Below are positions 28,644 through 36,328 of a DNA stretch of 64,000 nucleotides, piece by piece. The position numbers and the translations under genes are program-made. The DNA is from Agromyces mediolanus (GTDB lineage Bacteria > Actinomycetota > Actinomycetes > Actinomycetales > Microbacteriaceae). The notes below the pieces were generated by a model. It was given only the letters and a program-made list of their open reading frames with translations. It searched no databases and was not told the origin of the DNA. The stretch lies in NCBI RefSeq assembly GCF_023715325.1, contig NZ_JAMBNX010000001.1, positions 744,001 to 808,000 of the forward strand. The letters are read 5' to 3'. Within the stretch, counting starts at the first letter, position 1. Every line of letters starts with the position of its first letter.

Positions 28644-28718
28644 TGGGGTATGGTGTAATTGGCAACACGGCTGATTCTGGTTCAGTTGTTCTTGGTTCGA
28701 GTCCAGGTACCCCAGCCA
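28644..28718 (+). tRNA. tRNA-Gln (anticodon CUG), CCA encoded
   Basis: The acceptor arms TGGGGTA and TACCCCA pair fully. The anticodon stem GCTGA/TCAGT holds the 7-nt loop TTCTGGT, giving anticodon CTG. The T arm is CTTGG-TTCGAGT-CCAGG. The discriminator is G (28715) followed by a genomic CCA. Its 3' end is the attachment site of the adjoining element. Confidence 0.95.
28697..28715. repeat. attL: tRNA-Gln 3' end
   Basis: TCGAGTCCAGGTACCCCAG, the T-loop through discriminator base of the tRNA gene, is identical to 33534-33552. Confidence 0.88.
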
Positions 28719-28723
28719 ATGTA

Positions 28724-28764
28724 GAAGCCCGGAATACCGCGGAAGTAGCGGTGATTCGGGCTTC
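28724..28764 (+). terminator. tRNA-Gln terminator hairpin
   Basis: GAAGCCCG (28724-28731) pairs with CGGGCTTC (28757-28764), and ACCGC pairs with GCGGT inside. It starts 6 nt after the CCA and is followed by a short T-rich tract. Confidence 0.75.
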
Positions 28765-28862
28765 AGTGTTTCCGGGCGCGATCGGGCGATCCCCTCGGAA
28801 ACCCCTCGGGTTCATTGGCGGGGCGAGGGCCTGGTGTTGGCAGTCTCCGCCACAATGGAGGC

Positions 28863-29702
28863 GTGAACTGGACCCCCATCGGTGCCGACCCGTCGACTCA
28901 TCACACTCTCGTAGAAGGCGTGCCGCCGTACATGCGTAGTTCATTGCGCTCGTGGCTCGGCCAAGCATTTACCTACCCGAATGGATATACCCGCGTGAAC
29001 CACCTTGAGCGCATGCGCAAGTTTGACTTGGCTTCTCGGGGGACGCCGTTGGTAGGCAAGCTCAGCAAGGATGGGCCCAACGGGGTCTTCAACTCTCTTG
29101 GTGAGGACGAGATTATCCGCCTCCTGGACTGGACGGTCTATGACTACGCGGCCCTGTACGCCGGTAAGGAACGCAACAAGGAGCTCGAATCCATCCTCAG
29201 CGCGGGATCGTCGGCATGGAAGGTTGGGGAACGCGACGGTTTCGCGGGACTGGAGCGTCGCGTTCCTGAGGGCATGCAGATCGCTGCCGAGTCCGCGATG
29301 AACCGCCCCGGCGATGGTGGACGTCTGCTTGCGGAAGCATGGCATGCGACATACGGAGTGAACCGACAGCCTGATCTCGGCTACCGGAAGTCCATTGAGG
29401 CGGTTGAAGCTGTGGTGCTGCCGCTCGTGGCACCGAAGGATGACACCGCTACTCTCGGCAAGGCCATCGGTCAGATGCGGGCGGAGGGCAATTGGAAGCT
29501 CCCCTTCATTAAGGAGCACAAGGAAAACCCGAGTCAAGGCGTCGTATTGGGCATGATGCAGGCGCTCTGGTCTGGACACAGTGACCGCCATCCGGGTACT
29601 GCAAGTTACGTTCTGTCGACCCAGGAGGCAGCGGAGGCTGCGGTTTCCCTTGCGGTGACGCTCGTCAACCTGTTCTCGAATGGCGGCATCGCTCGTCGTT
29701 AG
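28863..29702 (+). CDS. Unknown protein of the tRNA-Gln element, possible abortive-infection type
   Basis: The 279-residue frame has a distinct N-terminal part (HTLVEGVPPYMRSSLRSWL) and a C-terminal helical part (TLGKAIGQM, then MMQALWSGHSDRHPG, then EAAEAAVSLAVTLVNLF). That C-terminal pattern reminds me of the helical tails of abortive-infection and HEPN-like proteins, but I cannot name a family. Codon use is much less GC-rich than in neighbours. The GTG at 28863 is preferred because CACAAT (28851-28856) would give a leaderless start; ATG 28932 is an alternative. Confidence 0.65.
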   Translation: MNWTPIGADPSTHHTLVEGVPPYMRSSLRSWLGQAFTYPNGYTRVNHLERMRKFDLASRGTPLVGKLSKDGPNGVFNSLGEDEIIRLLDWTVYDYAALYAGKERNKELESILSAGSSAWKVGERDGFAGLERRVPEGMQIAAESAMNRPGDGGRLLAEAWHATYGVNRQPDLGYRKSIEAVEAVVLPLVAPKDDTATLGKAIGQMRAEGNWKLPFIKEHKENPSQGVVLGMMQALWSGHSDRHPGTASYVLSTQEAAEAAVSLAVTLVNLFSNGGIARR

Positions 29703-29737
29703 TTCGCGCCCTCGACATCGTCGACCAGAATGAGAGC

Positions 29738-30514
29738 GTGACGGATCCGATCAGCGACCTCTTCGATCTGACGAGGGACGAACCTGCGCCGAGCCTGGAC
29801 CTGGATACCCTGCGGGTGCTCCTTCAGACGCAGGCGAACACCATCGTCTCGGTCGGAACGGGCGGTCCTCGAATCCAAGCGGTGGAGGCTGAGTACAAGC
29901 GGAACGCCCGCCGACTGGACACGAACTTCAAGCGGCTTGGACTTGACCCGCCGTTCCCGTGGGCGACGCTCTGGGGCTGGCACGGGTTCTACTCGCAGAA
30001 CCTCAGCACGTATCGAGAACGACGTGAGCATATCGTCGATTTGACGCAGTCGGCCTTGTCCGCCCTTGATGACCTCGAATCGCGCGGTGAGGTGCATGAC
30101 CCTGCGGCAGGCGATGAGACGCCCACGTGGGAAAACCTGAACGCGCGCATCGCTGGTCTCGTCAAGGAGTACTCGGCTGCGCGAGATCGAGACGACTGGC
30201 AGGACGTGGGTCGTCGTAGTCGCGAGATACTCATCGACTTCGGCAAGCTAATCGCCGATCCCGCGATCGTGCCGAGCGGCCAGGAGGTGCCGAAGGGGGC
30301 CGACGCCAAGTCTTGGTTCGACCTGTTCCTTGCACGGCATGCGGTAGGTCGTGACAAGTCAGAGTTACGCGCCACGATGCGGGCCGTCTGGGACCTCTCG
30401 CAGAAGGTCACCCATGGCGACATTGCAGAAGTGGATGCCTTCGCGGCAGCGCAGGCGACGGTGCTCGTCGTCCGCACTGCGCAGAAGCTGCTCCGCGACG
30501 ACGGTCAGCGGTAG
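29738..30514 (+). CDS. Unknown helical protein of the tRNA-Gln element, possible HEPN-type
   Basis: The 258-residue protein is mostly helical. Its N-terminal half reads as a coiled or bundle region (EAEYKRNARRLDTNFKRLG). The C-terminal half has RDDWQDVGRRSREILIDFGK and RATMRAVWDLSQKVTHGD, resembling the C-terminal helical domain of some HEPN/abortive-infection proteins. No catalytic RxxxxH is certain. It starts 35 nt after the preceding gene with the same codon style, so they are probably one operon. Confidence 0.65.
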   Translation: MTDPISDLFDLTRDEPAPSLDLDTLRVLLQTQANTIVSVGTGGPRIQAVEAEYKRNARRLDTNFKRLGLDPPFPWATLWGWHGFYSQNLSTYRERREHIVDLTQSALSALDDLESRGEVHDPAAGDETPTWENLNARIAGLVKEYSAARDRDDWQDVGRRSREILIDFGKLIADPAIVPSGQEVPKGADAKSWFDLFLARHAVGRDKSELRATMRAVWDLSQKVTHGDIAEVDAFAAAQATVLVVRTAQKLLRDDGQR

Positions 30515-30523
30515 GTTGACCTC

Positions 30524-30769
30524 GTGGGGACATTCGATGACGCAACGCTTCAGGCCGTTGGCGAGCTGATCGCGCTCGGCGAGCAAGAAGGGTTTGCCAT
30601 CACCTTCCAGCCGGATGAAGACGGGTGGACGATCGGCTACATGCGCGGGATGAGCGGCGGCGATTTGCACAGCGGCTACGACCTTGAGAGCACAGCGCGC
30701 GGCGCGGTTCGTCCACTGCTCGATCTGTCTGCCCAATACATCGCCAACCGTCGAGACCGCCAGCGCTAG
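30524..30769 (+). CDS. Small unknown protein of the element
   Basis: The 81-residue acidic protein starts at GTG 30524, 9 nt after the preceding stop, and has no recognised domain. The segment DEDGWTIGYMRGMSGGD suggests a small beta sheet. Its place at the end of the three-gene unit is where an accessory or antitoxin partner could sit, but that is speculation. It ends next to the convergent recombinase gene. Confidence 0.55.
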   Translation: MGTFDDATLQAVGELIALGEQEGFAITFQPDEDGWTIGYMRGMSGGDLHSGYDLESTARGAVRPLLDLSAQYIANRRDRQR

Positions 30770-31518
30770 CTGATCTGAGAGACAGGTCGAAGTGCAGGGC
30801 GGGCTGCGACAGCAGCAAGGCGGTCCATGTCGTCGGTCAGATCATCGTTGAACGAGTGCAGATCGTGCTTGTACATCGTGGCGATGTCTGCGTGGCCCAT
30901 GAACTTGGCGACGCGCTCGATGGGCAGACCGGCTGAGGCGCACGCGCTGGCGTAGAAGTGTCGAAGGTCGTGCCAACGGACAGCCGGGATGCCTAGCTCT
31001 GCGAGCGCCGGGGCGAAGTGCTTCTTGTACATGTTCCCGTGGTTGAACTGGATCGAGTAGTCCAGCGCGCCTCGGCTCTTGCCATGCCCGCCTCGACGCC
31101 TGCCGGGCCAGAGCGGAGCGTCCGGGTTCGAGAGGGAAGGGTGGTGTTGCTTCAGATGAGCGCGGAGCCGCTCGACCAGCACGGGGTGCAGCGGCACGTT
31201 CTGGATCGATTTGTTCGGCTTCGGCGCGATGTACTCCCAGCCGACGCCTGCCGTGAACTGAGCTTGACGCTGCACGCGAACGTATGGCTGCCGAGCGAAC
31301 AGGTTTACATCGCCGATGCGCAGCCCCTCCAGCTCTCCTGTTCGCAGCCCCGTGTAGGCAGCGAACTGCACAATCAGCCCGTCCGGCGGTGTCACGTCCA
31401 GCCAATCCACGAGGGTCGCGCGGATCGCCGCGCCGTAGGTGGTGATCTCGCCGTTGTCGTCGCGGGGCAGATCGCCGAAGGTGTCGAGGCCGAACTCCAG
31501 GCCCTCGAAGTCGTTCAT
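30766..31518 (-). CDS. Chimera: luciferase-like N-terminus fused to tyrosine recombinase catalytic domain
   Basis: The 250-residue frame opens with about 35 residues of a luciferase-like monooxygenase (LEFGLDTFGDLPRDDNGE), close to the start of the neighbouring LLM gene. It then switches to a tyrosine recombinase core: YTGLRTGELEGLR with catalytic Arg, WHDLRHFYAS with His and Arg, and KFMGHADIAT with His. The usual N-terminal DNA-binding domains (about 150 residues) are absent. The expected nucleophile Tyr, about 10 residues after GH, is Asp (codon 30862-30864). A good AAGGAGAG site precedes the ATG. It is probably an inactive fossil of the element's integrase. Confidence 0.75.
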   Translation of the reverse strand: MNDFEGLEFGLDTFGDLPRDDNGEITTYGAAIRATLVDWLDVTPPDGLIVQFAAYTGLRTGELEGLRIGDVNLFARQPYVRVQRQAQFTAGVGWEYIAPKPNKSIQNVPLHPVLVERLRAHLKQHHPSLSNPDAPLWPGRRRGGHGKSRGALDYSIQFNHGNMYKKHFAPALAELGIPAVRWHDLRHFYASACASAGLPIERVAKFMGHADIATMYKHDLHSFNDDLTDDMDRLAAVAARPALRPVSQIS

Positions 31519-31549
31519 GATGCTCTCCTTGTGAATGTCGTGTCGTCGT

Positions 31550-32649
31550 TCACGCGTGGACGGCTTTGCCGCCTTGGATGATCTGCGCCGGGGTGCGCCC
31601 GGTGAGCCGCCAGTCGTCGGCGTCGTCCGCGAGTAGCTCGCGGACCCTCGGGGCCACCTTCTCGCCGAACAGGCGGATGCTGCGGGCGCGAGCCTCGCGC
31701 GGAAGGTGCAGCACGTCGTACTTCAGGTCGAAACGCGACAGATGGTTCGCCTGCACGATGCCGGCGATCTTGCGCGCCACGGTCTCAGGCGATCCGACGT
31801 AGAGCGCCCGGTGTCGACCTCTTCGGCGTACCGCTCCGCGGTCGGAGCGTAGAAGCCGCGCTCCTCGCTGACTTGCTTCACCACCGGCTGCCAGTGCTTC
31901 CAGTGCACGTTCTTCGCCTCGTCGTCGGTGTCGGCGATGAAGCCGAGGGAGTGCTGGGCGATCGGCAGCTCCGGCTGCCCGAACTGCGCCAGCGCCCGCA
32001 GGTACAGCTCGGCGTGGCCGGCGAACCGCTCGGGCCGGCCGCCGATGATCGCCATCATCAGGGGCAGCCCGTGCCGGGCCGCGCGGATCACCGAGTCGGG
32101 GCTGCCACCGATGCCGATCCAGGCGGGAATGCCGCCCTCGGGCATGCGCGGATGCAGGCGGACGGCCTCGAGCGGCGTGCGATAGGTTCCGGACCAGGTG
32201 ACGCGGTCCTCGCGCATGAGCCGGAGGAACAGGTCGAGCTTCTCCTCGAAGATGTCCTCGTAGTCGGCGATGTCGTAGCCGAACAGCGGGAACGACTCGA
32301 TCGCCGACGCCCGGCCGAGCACCAGCTGGGCACGCCCGCCGGAGATGCCGTCGACCGTCGCGAACTGCTGGTACAGCCGCACCGGATCCTGCGTCGACAG
32401 CACCGTGACGGAGGTGCCGAGGCGGATCTTCGAGGTGGCCTGTGCGGCGGCCGCGAGCAGCACCGGGGTGGCCGAGTCGACCATGCCCTCGCGGTAGTGC
32501 TCGCCGACGCTGAAGACGTCCAGCCCGACCGACTCGGCGAGCTGCGCCTCCTCGATCATCAGGCGCAGTGTCTCCGCGTCCGACAGCACGCGTCCGCCGT
32601 CCGTCGCGACGTCGCCGAAGGAGTTCAGTCCGAACTCGAGCTCTGCCAT
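31550..32649 (-). pseudogene. Luciferase-like flavin monooxygenase, frameshifted
   Basis: The frame from ATG 32649 encodes a typical LLM oxidoreductase (LEFGLNSFGD, FSVGEHYREG, GTSVTVLSTQDPVR, LVLGRAS, GIGGSPDSV). At about 31806-31812 the frame breaks. The reading shifts from RYAEEVDTG to nonsense, while the proper C-terminus (ALYVGSPETVARKIAGIVQ... to the stop at 31550) continues in the next frame. Loss of one base in the GG-G run explains it. Without the shift the protein would have about 366 residues. It could be a sequencing error or a real recent mutation. It is divergent from the MarR gene. Confidence 0.85.
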
Positions 32650-32687
32650 GTCGATCACGACCTCTCCCGCCGCCCGGCCTCTCCGGA

Positions 32688-32727
32688 TTGACGTGTCAAC
32701 TCTGCAACAATAGACTTGACATGTCAA
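32688..32727. promoter_or_regulatory. Twin MarR operators in the divergent LLM/MarR promoter
   Basis: TTGACGTGTCAA (32688-32699) and the perfect palindrome TTGACATGTCAA (32716-32727) lie 28 bp apart centre to centre. The first also supplies a -35 (TTGACG) for MarR, with TAGACT (32711-32716) 17 bp on as -10. A MarR dimer at each site would shut off both genes. Confidence 0.75.
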
Positions 32728-32748
32728 TTCCCATGGAGGGCGACTGCG

Positions 32749-33237
32749 ATGAACGACGACAGGCACCGGTCGATGCCGACAGCCCAGCAGCTGCGCATCT
32801 GGCGGAACTACATCGAGACCGCCGAGGTGCTGCGCACTCGCCTGGCGAGTCGCCTGCAGAGCGAGTCGGACCTGTCGGCGGGCGATTATCAGGTGCTGCT
32901 CGCCCTCACCGAGGCCGAGGGGCGCACCGTCCGCTCCTCCGAGCTGGCAGATCTCATCGGATGGGAGCGCAGCAGGCTCTCGCACCATCTCGGCCGCATG
33001 GAGAAGCGTGGGCTGATCGGCCGCCAGGCCTGCGTCGACGACGTGCACGGCATCGACGTGGTCGCCACGGATGCCGGGGCGGCCGCGTTCCGTGCGGGAT
33101 CCGTTCCGCATCTGCGGGCCATCCGGGAGCTCTTCATCGACGCCCTCACGCCCGCGCAGCTCGGCGAGGTCGAGGACCTCACCGCCGCGCTACGCCGGCA
33201 TCTTGAGCGCGACCCGGCCTCGGGGGATGGGCGATGA
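32749..33237 (+). CDS. MarR-family repressor
   Basis: The 162-residue protein has a central winged helix (RSSELADLIGWERSRLSHHLGRME, key parts SSELADLIGWE and SRLSHHLGRM) and the wing residues DDVHGIDVVAT. GGAGGG (32735-32740) fixes the ATG at 32749. It is divergent from the LLM gene and overlaps the ferredoxin gene by 4 bp. It probably autoregulates and controls the oxidoreductase in response to a small aromatic or oxidant. Confidence 0.88.
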   Translation: MNDDRHRSMPTAQQLRIWRNYIETAEVLRTRLASRLQSESDLSAGDYQVLLALTEAEGRTVRSSELADLIGWERSRLSHHLGRMEKRGLIGRQACVDDVHGIDVVATDAGAAAFRAGSVPHLRAIRELFIDALTPAQLGEVEDLTAALRRHLERDPASGDGR

Positions 33238-33515
33238 ACGATCCGAACCTCGCCGCGGGATCGAATGAACAGGGCCGTCCGATCCGCGAATACGCGGCCC
33301 CGGGAGTCGTGGTGACGTGGGAGCCGGGGCGCTGTCGGCATGCCGCGGAGTGCGTCCGCGGACTCCCGCAAGTCTTCGACTCGGATGCCAGGCCGTGGAT
33401 CGATCCGTCCGCCGCGACCGTGGATGAGATCGTCGAGGTCATCGATCGGTGCCCGAGCTTCGCGCTCGGATACCGGGCCGACGACGGCCGCGTCAGATTC
33501 GCACCACTCGAGTGA
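33234..33515 (+). CDS. Divergent mono-cluster 4Fe-4S protein (Fer4_19 type)
   Basis: The 93-residue protein has Cys residues at CRHAAECVRGLP and RCPSFAL, the pattern of small divergent ferredoxin-like proteins. The stretch VVVTWEPGRCRHAAEC is characteristic. It may pass electrons to, or protect, an oxidoreductase such as the adjacent flavin monooxygenase. The start overlaps the MarR stop (ATGA). It ends 18 bp before attR. Confidence 0.85.
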   Translation: MNDPNLAAGSNEQGRPIREYAAPGVVVTWEPGRCRHAAECVRGLPQVFDSDARPWIDPSAATVDEIVEVIDRCPSFALGYRADDGRVRFAPLE

Positions 33516-33533
33516 ACGAGCTAGGCCACTTGG

Positions 33534-33552
33534 TCGAGTCCAGGTACCCCAG
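33534..33552. repeat. attR: duplicate of tRNA-Gln 3' end
   Basis: The 19 bases TCGAGTCCAGGTACCCCAG match attL exactly. One base upstream of the core is missing relative to the tRNA T loop (GGTCGAG against GGTTCGAG), so this copy cannot restore a complete tRNA. Confidence 0.88.
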
Positions 33553-33611
33553 TCAGTCTTGATGTGAACGTAGCCCCGGTGTTCCGCGGCCATTTGGTTT
33601 CGATGTACCTC

Positions 33612-33678
33612 GCGCTCGGGGTGCTCGGGGCGCTCGGGGCGCTCGGGGCGGCCGGGGCGGCCGGGGCGGCCGGGGTGC
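33612..33678 (+). repeat. 9-bp minisatellite
   Basis: Units GCTCGGGGC/GCTCGGGGT (four) run into units GGCCGGGGC (three). It lies between attR and the stop of the UDP-sugar dehydrogenase gene. No gene is supported on either strand here. Confidence 0.85.
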
Positions 33679-33746
33679 TGTGGCGCTCGGACTCGGCATC
33701 GCGATGCTCATTCCCGGGAGTGGCGACCGGCCCGCGGCAGGGCGGC

Positions 33747-35027
33747 TCAGCCGTCGTGGCGCAGGTGCAGGCCGGGCAACCGTGCTGCGCTCAGGAGTCC
33801 GGTGAGGTCGATGATGGTGCCGTGTTCCCGCACCGAGTTCAGCAGCTCGGCCTCGAGTGTGCCTCGTTCGTCGCGGTGGACCACGGTGACGAGAGCGACC
33901 TCGACGGGCGCGGCGCGGAGTGCCGCGAGTGTGGTCTCGTACTCCAACGGATCGTCGGTGAGCGGGTCGGCGATGACCACCGCGTAGCCGCGACGGGCCA
34001 GTGCGGCGCGGAGCTGCTCGGCTCCGGCGTTGCGGGTGTCCGCAACGTCGGCTTTGTAGGTGCGGCCGTGGATCAGCACCGGTCCGCCGGCCGGGTCGGG
34101 CTGCAGCGAGGCGACGGCATCCGCAATGTCCTCGGCCCGGGTCGCGTTCGTCTCGCGCGCGGCGGCCACGGTGGGCAGGGCGACGCCGTTCGACCGCGCA
34201 GCGGCCAGCAGATAATACGGGTCCTCGGCGATGCAATGCCCGCCGACCAGGCCGGGGGAGAAGTCGGCGAAGTTCCACTTCGTGCGTGCCGCGTCTAGGA
34301 CATCGCTCCAGTCCATCCCCAGTGCGCCGCACAGCCTGGCCACTTCGTTCATCAGCGCGATGTTGACGTCGCGTTGGGTGTTCTCGACGAGCTTCGCGAG
34401 CTCGGCGACTTCGAGTGAGGGCGCAAGGTGTACGGGGGCGATCTGCCCGTAGAGCGCGGCGGCGGCCTGAGCCGATGCCGAGTCGTAGCCCGCGACCACT
34501 TTCACCACCGAGCGAACCGAGTGAAGTGCGTCGCCGGGGTTCACGCGCTCCGGCGAGAAGGCAAGGAGGAAGTCGGTCCCCGCCGTCATCCCGGAGACCG
34601 CCTCGAGGATGGGCAGGCAGAGTGTCCGGGTCGTGCCCGGGGCTACCGTGCTCTCGACCACGACGAGGGCCCCGGGGCCGATCGCCGCGCCGACGCTCCG
34701 GCTGGCATCGCGAACGAAGCGCAGCTCGGGCCGGCCATCGATCGTCGGCGTGGGCACGGCGATGATGAACACGTCGCATCCGTCGAGGCCCGCGGCCGTC
34801 GCGACGGCCGCGAAGCGGCCGGAGGCGCCTCGCGCTCGCACCCGCGCCCGCGCGGCGTGGCGGCGATCCGGGTCGACATCGAATCCCCGCACGGTGTGGC
34901 CGACGGCGACGAAGGCCTCGGCCAGCGACGATCCGACGTACCCGAGGCCGACGATGCCGACGCGGAGCACCTTCGACGCGTCGGCGTCGTCGTGTGCCAG
35001 CCGTTCGCGTTCCCGTGCGATGGTCAT
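33747..35027 (-). CDS. UDP-sugar 6-dehydrogenase, WecC/UGD family
   Basis: The 426-residue protein oxidises a UDP-hexose, probably UDP-ManNAc or UDP-Glc, to the uronic acid. It has VGIVGLGYVGSSLAEAF, AVPTPTIDGRPEL, VVESTVAPGTT, the FSPERVNPGD segment, and catalytic Cys in GLVGGHCIAEDPYYL, which fits the WecC subgroup best. A C-terminal UDP-binding domain follows. It is the last gene of a leftward three-gene unit, with its ATG overlapping the stop of the glycosyltransferase gene. It probably supplies a uronic acid for a surface polysaccharide. Confidence 0.9.
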   Translation of the reverse strand: MTIARERERLAHDDADASKVLRVGIVGLGYVGSSLAEAFVAVGHTVRGFDVDPDRRHAARARVRARGASGRFAAVATAAGLDGCDVFIIAVPTPTIDGRPELRFVRDASRSVGAAIGPGALVVVESTVAPGTTRTLCLPILEAVSGMTAGTDFLLAFSPERVNPGDALHSVRSVVKVVAGYDSASAQAAAALYGQIAPVHLAPSLEVAELAKLVENTQRDVNIALMNEVARLCGALGMDWSDVLDAARTKWNFADFSPGLVGGHCIAEDPYYLLAAARSNGVALPTVAAARETNATRAEDIADAVASLQPDPAGGPVLIHGRTYKADVADTRNAGAEQLRAALARRGYAVVIADPLTDDPLEYETTLAALRAAPVEVALVTVVHRDERGTLEAELLNSVREHGTIIDLTGLLSAARLPGLHLRHDG

Positions 35028-36328
35028 GACGGCCGCCCGGCGACGGCGACTTCGACCTTGCGGCGGGTGCCCCACGATCCCCTGCGCAGCGTCAGGAGCG
35101 CGTAGAAGCGCAGCCAGATCAGGAGGCAGAGGTGCATGAGGCCGTAGAGCGGGGCAAGGAGGTAGCCGATGGCCACGTCGGATGCGGGTCTGCGGATGCC
35201 GGTGACTTCGAAGTAGCGCGCGGACCGGGCATAGGCGAGGAGCACCGTGTAGATGAGGTACGGGCCGATGAGAATGCTGCCGGTGAGGACGGGTGCCATC
35301 ACGAGCGCGTACGCGAGCAGCAACGAGAAGAGCAACCACGAGGCGAGCTCGATGAAGGTGAGCCAGAAGGCCGGACGGGAGACCGGAAGGTTCGCCAGCG
35401 CCCAGAGCGTCTCGCGGAAGTAGGACTTGTTCCAGCGGATCTGCTGCCGGATGTAGTGCCCCAGGCGTTCTGGAACGGCCGTGTAAGCGACCGAGTGGGC
35501 TTGGAATCGCACGGTGCCCTCGGTGAGCGCGTAGTTGGTCAGTCGACGATCGTCACCGAACTCGGCAGGCTTGCCGAGGAAGGTCTGGCCGAGGAAGTCC
35601 TCGCGGTACTTCGAGAGCAGGCTCACGCGGTAGAACGCGAGCGCGCCGCAGACGCACAGCACGGAACCCAGTCGCGAGTACGCCGAGCGCTCGAAGAGGA
35701 ACGCATTCGCGTATCGCACATCCATCAACCGGGTGAAGAGATTGGTGCGATAGTTCAGCGGCAGCACCATGCCCGTGCTGGCCTGGACCGCCGAGTCGGC
35801 GAACGGCGCGAGGCCGTGCTCGATCGCGTCGGGGGCCAAGACGGTATCCGAGTCCAGGCTCAGCAGGATGTCGGTGGCCGCCTGTGCGTCGAGCGCCGTG
35901 ACGATGGCACGGCGCTTTCCGTGGTTCGAGTCCTCGCGCACCAGCTGCAGCTCGATTCCCGCGTCGGTGAATCTGGGGATCATCGCCGTGACGAGGGCGG
36001 CGGCCGTCGCATCCATCGAGCCGTCGTCGACCACGACGACCGAGTCGGGTTTGCGTGTCTGTACGAGGATCGACTCGAGGGTGCGCTCGATCAAAGCCGG
36101 GTCTTCGTTGTACATGGGGATCGCCACGCCCAGGCGTGAATGCTCGATCACCCCGCGGGAGGCCGCGTCTGTCACGTCGACGTCGCTGTGCGACCACGAC
36201 AGCACCGATTTCGCCGCGAGGATGCCGATCATGGCAAGCCCGAACCAGGAGAATCGACCCGAGATCGCCCACGATCCGGCGACGATCGCGCCGACGAGTC
36301 CGAGCGTGAGGAAGGAGAGCGCTTTCAC
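35024..36328 (-). CDS. Membrane glycosyltransferase family 2, hyaluronan-synthase-like
   Basis: The 434-residue protein has two N-terminal helices, then a GT2 domain (VAIPMYNEDP, VVVDDGSMDAT, SLDSDTVL with the DxD, GDDRRLTNYAL and QQIRWNKSYFRE in place of QxxRW). At least four C-terminal helices follow. This processive layout matches hyaluronan and cellulose synthases. It uses GTG 36328, inside the end of the preceding small gene. With the UDP-sugar dehydrogenase it could make a uronate-containing exopolysaccharide. Confidence 0.9.
   Translation of the reverse strand: MKALSFLTLGLVGAIVAGSWAISGRFSWFGLAMIGILAAKSVLSWSHSDVDVTDAASRGVIEHSRLGVAIPMYNEDPALIERTLESILVQTRKPDSVVVVDDGSMDATAAALVTAMIPRFTDAGIELQLVREDSNHGKRRAIVTALDAQAATDILLSLDSDTVLAPDAIEHGLAPFADSAVQASTGMVLPLNYRTNLFTRLMDVRYANAFLFERSAYSRLGSVLCVCGALAFYRVSLLSKYREDFLGQTFLGKPAEFGDDRRLTNYALTEGTVRFQAHSVAYTAVPERLGHYIRQQIRWNKSYFRETLWALANLPVSRPAFWLTFIELASWLLFSLLLAYALVMAPVLTGSILIGPYLIYTVLLAYARSARYFEVTGIRRPASDVAIGYLLAPLYGLMHLCLLIWLRFYALLTLRRGSWGTRRKVEVAVAGRPS

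Larger units (their letters stand above)
28697..33552. mobile_element. Small integrated element at tRNA-Gln, about 4.85 kb
   Basis: The 19-bp tRNA 3' segment recurs exactly at 33534-33552, giving attL and attR. Inside lie three lower-GC unknown genes, a recombinase remnant, a broken luciferase-like gene, a MarR gene and a ferredoxin gene. The left half (28.8-31.5 kb) has clearly lower GC and looser codon use than the chromosome. The right half (31.5-33.5 kb) is high-GC. So the element looks composite and no longer mobile. Confidence 0.82.

Noticed and set aside
30766-31518. Intact, functional integrase of the element
   Set aside because: Lack of N-terminal DNA-binding domains, a foreign N-terminus and the apparent loss of the nucleophile Tyr argue against function.
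33564-34298. 244-residue plus-strand frame beginning just after attR
   Set aside because: It translates the minisatellite and the antisense of the UDP-sugar dehydrogenase gene, whose motifs are clear on the minus strand.
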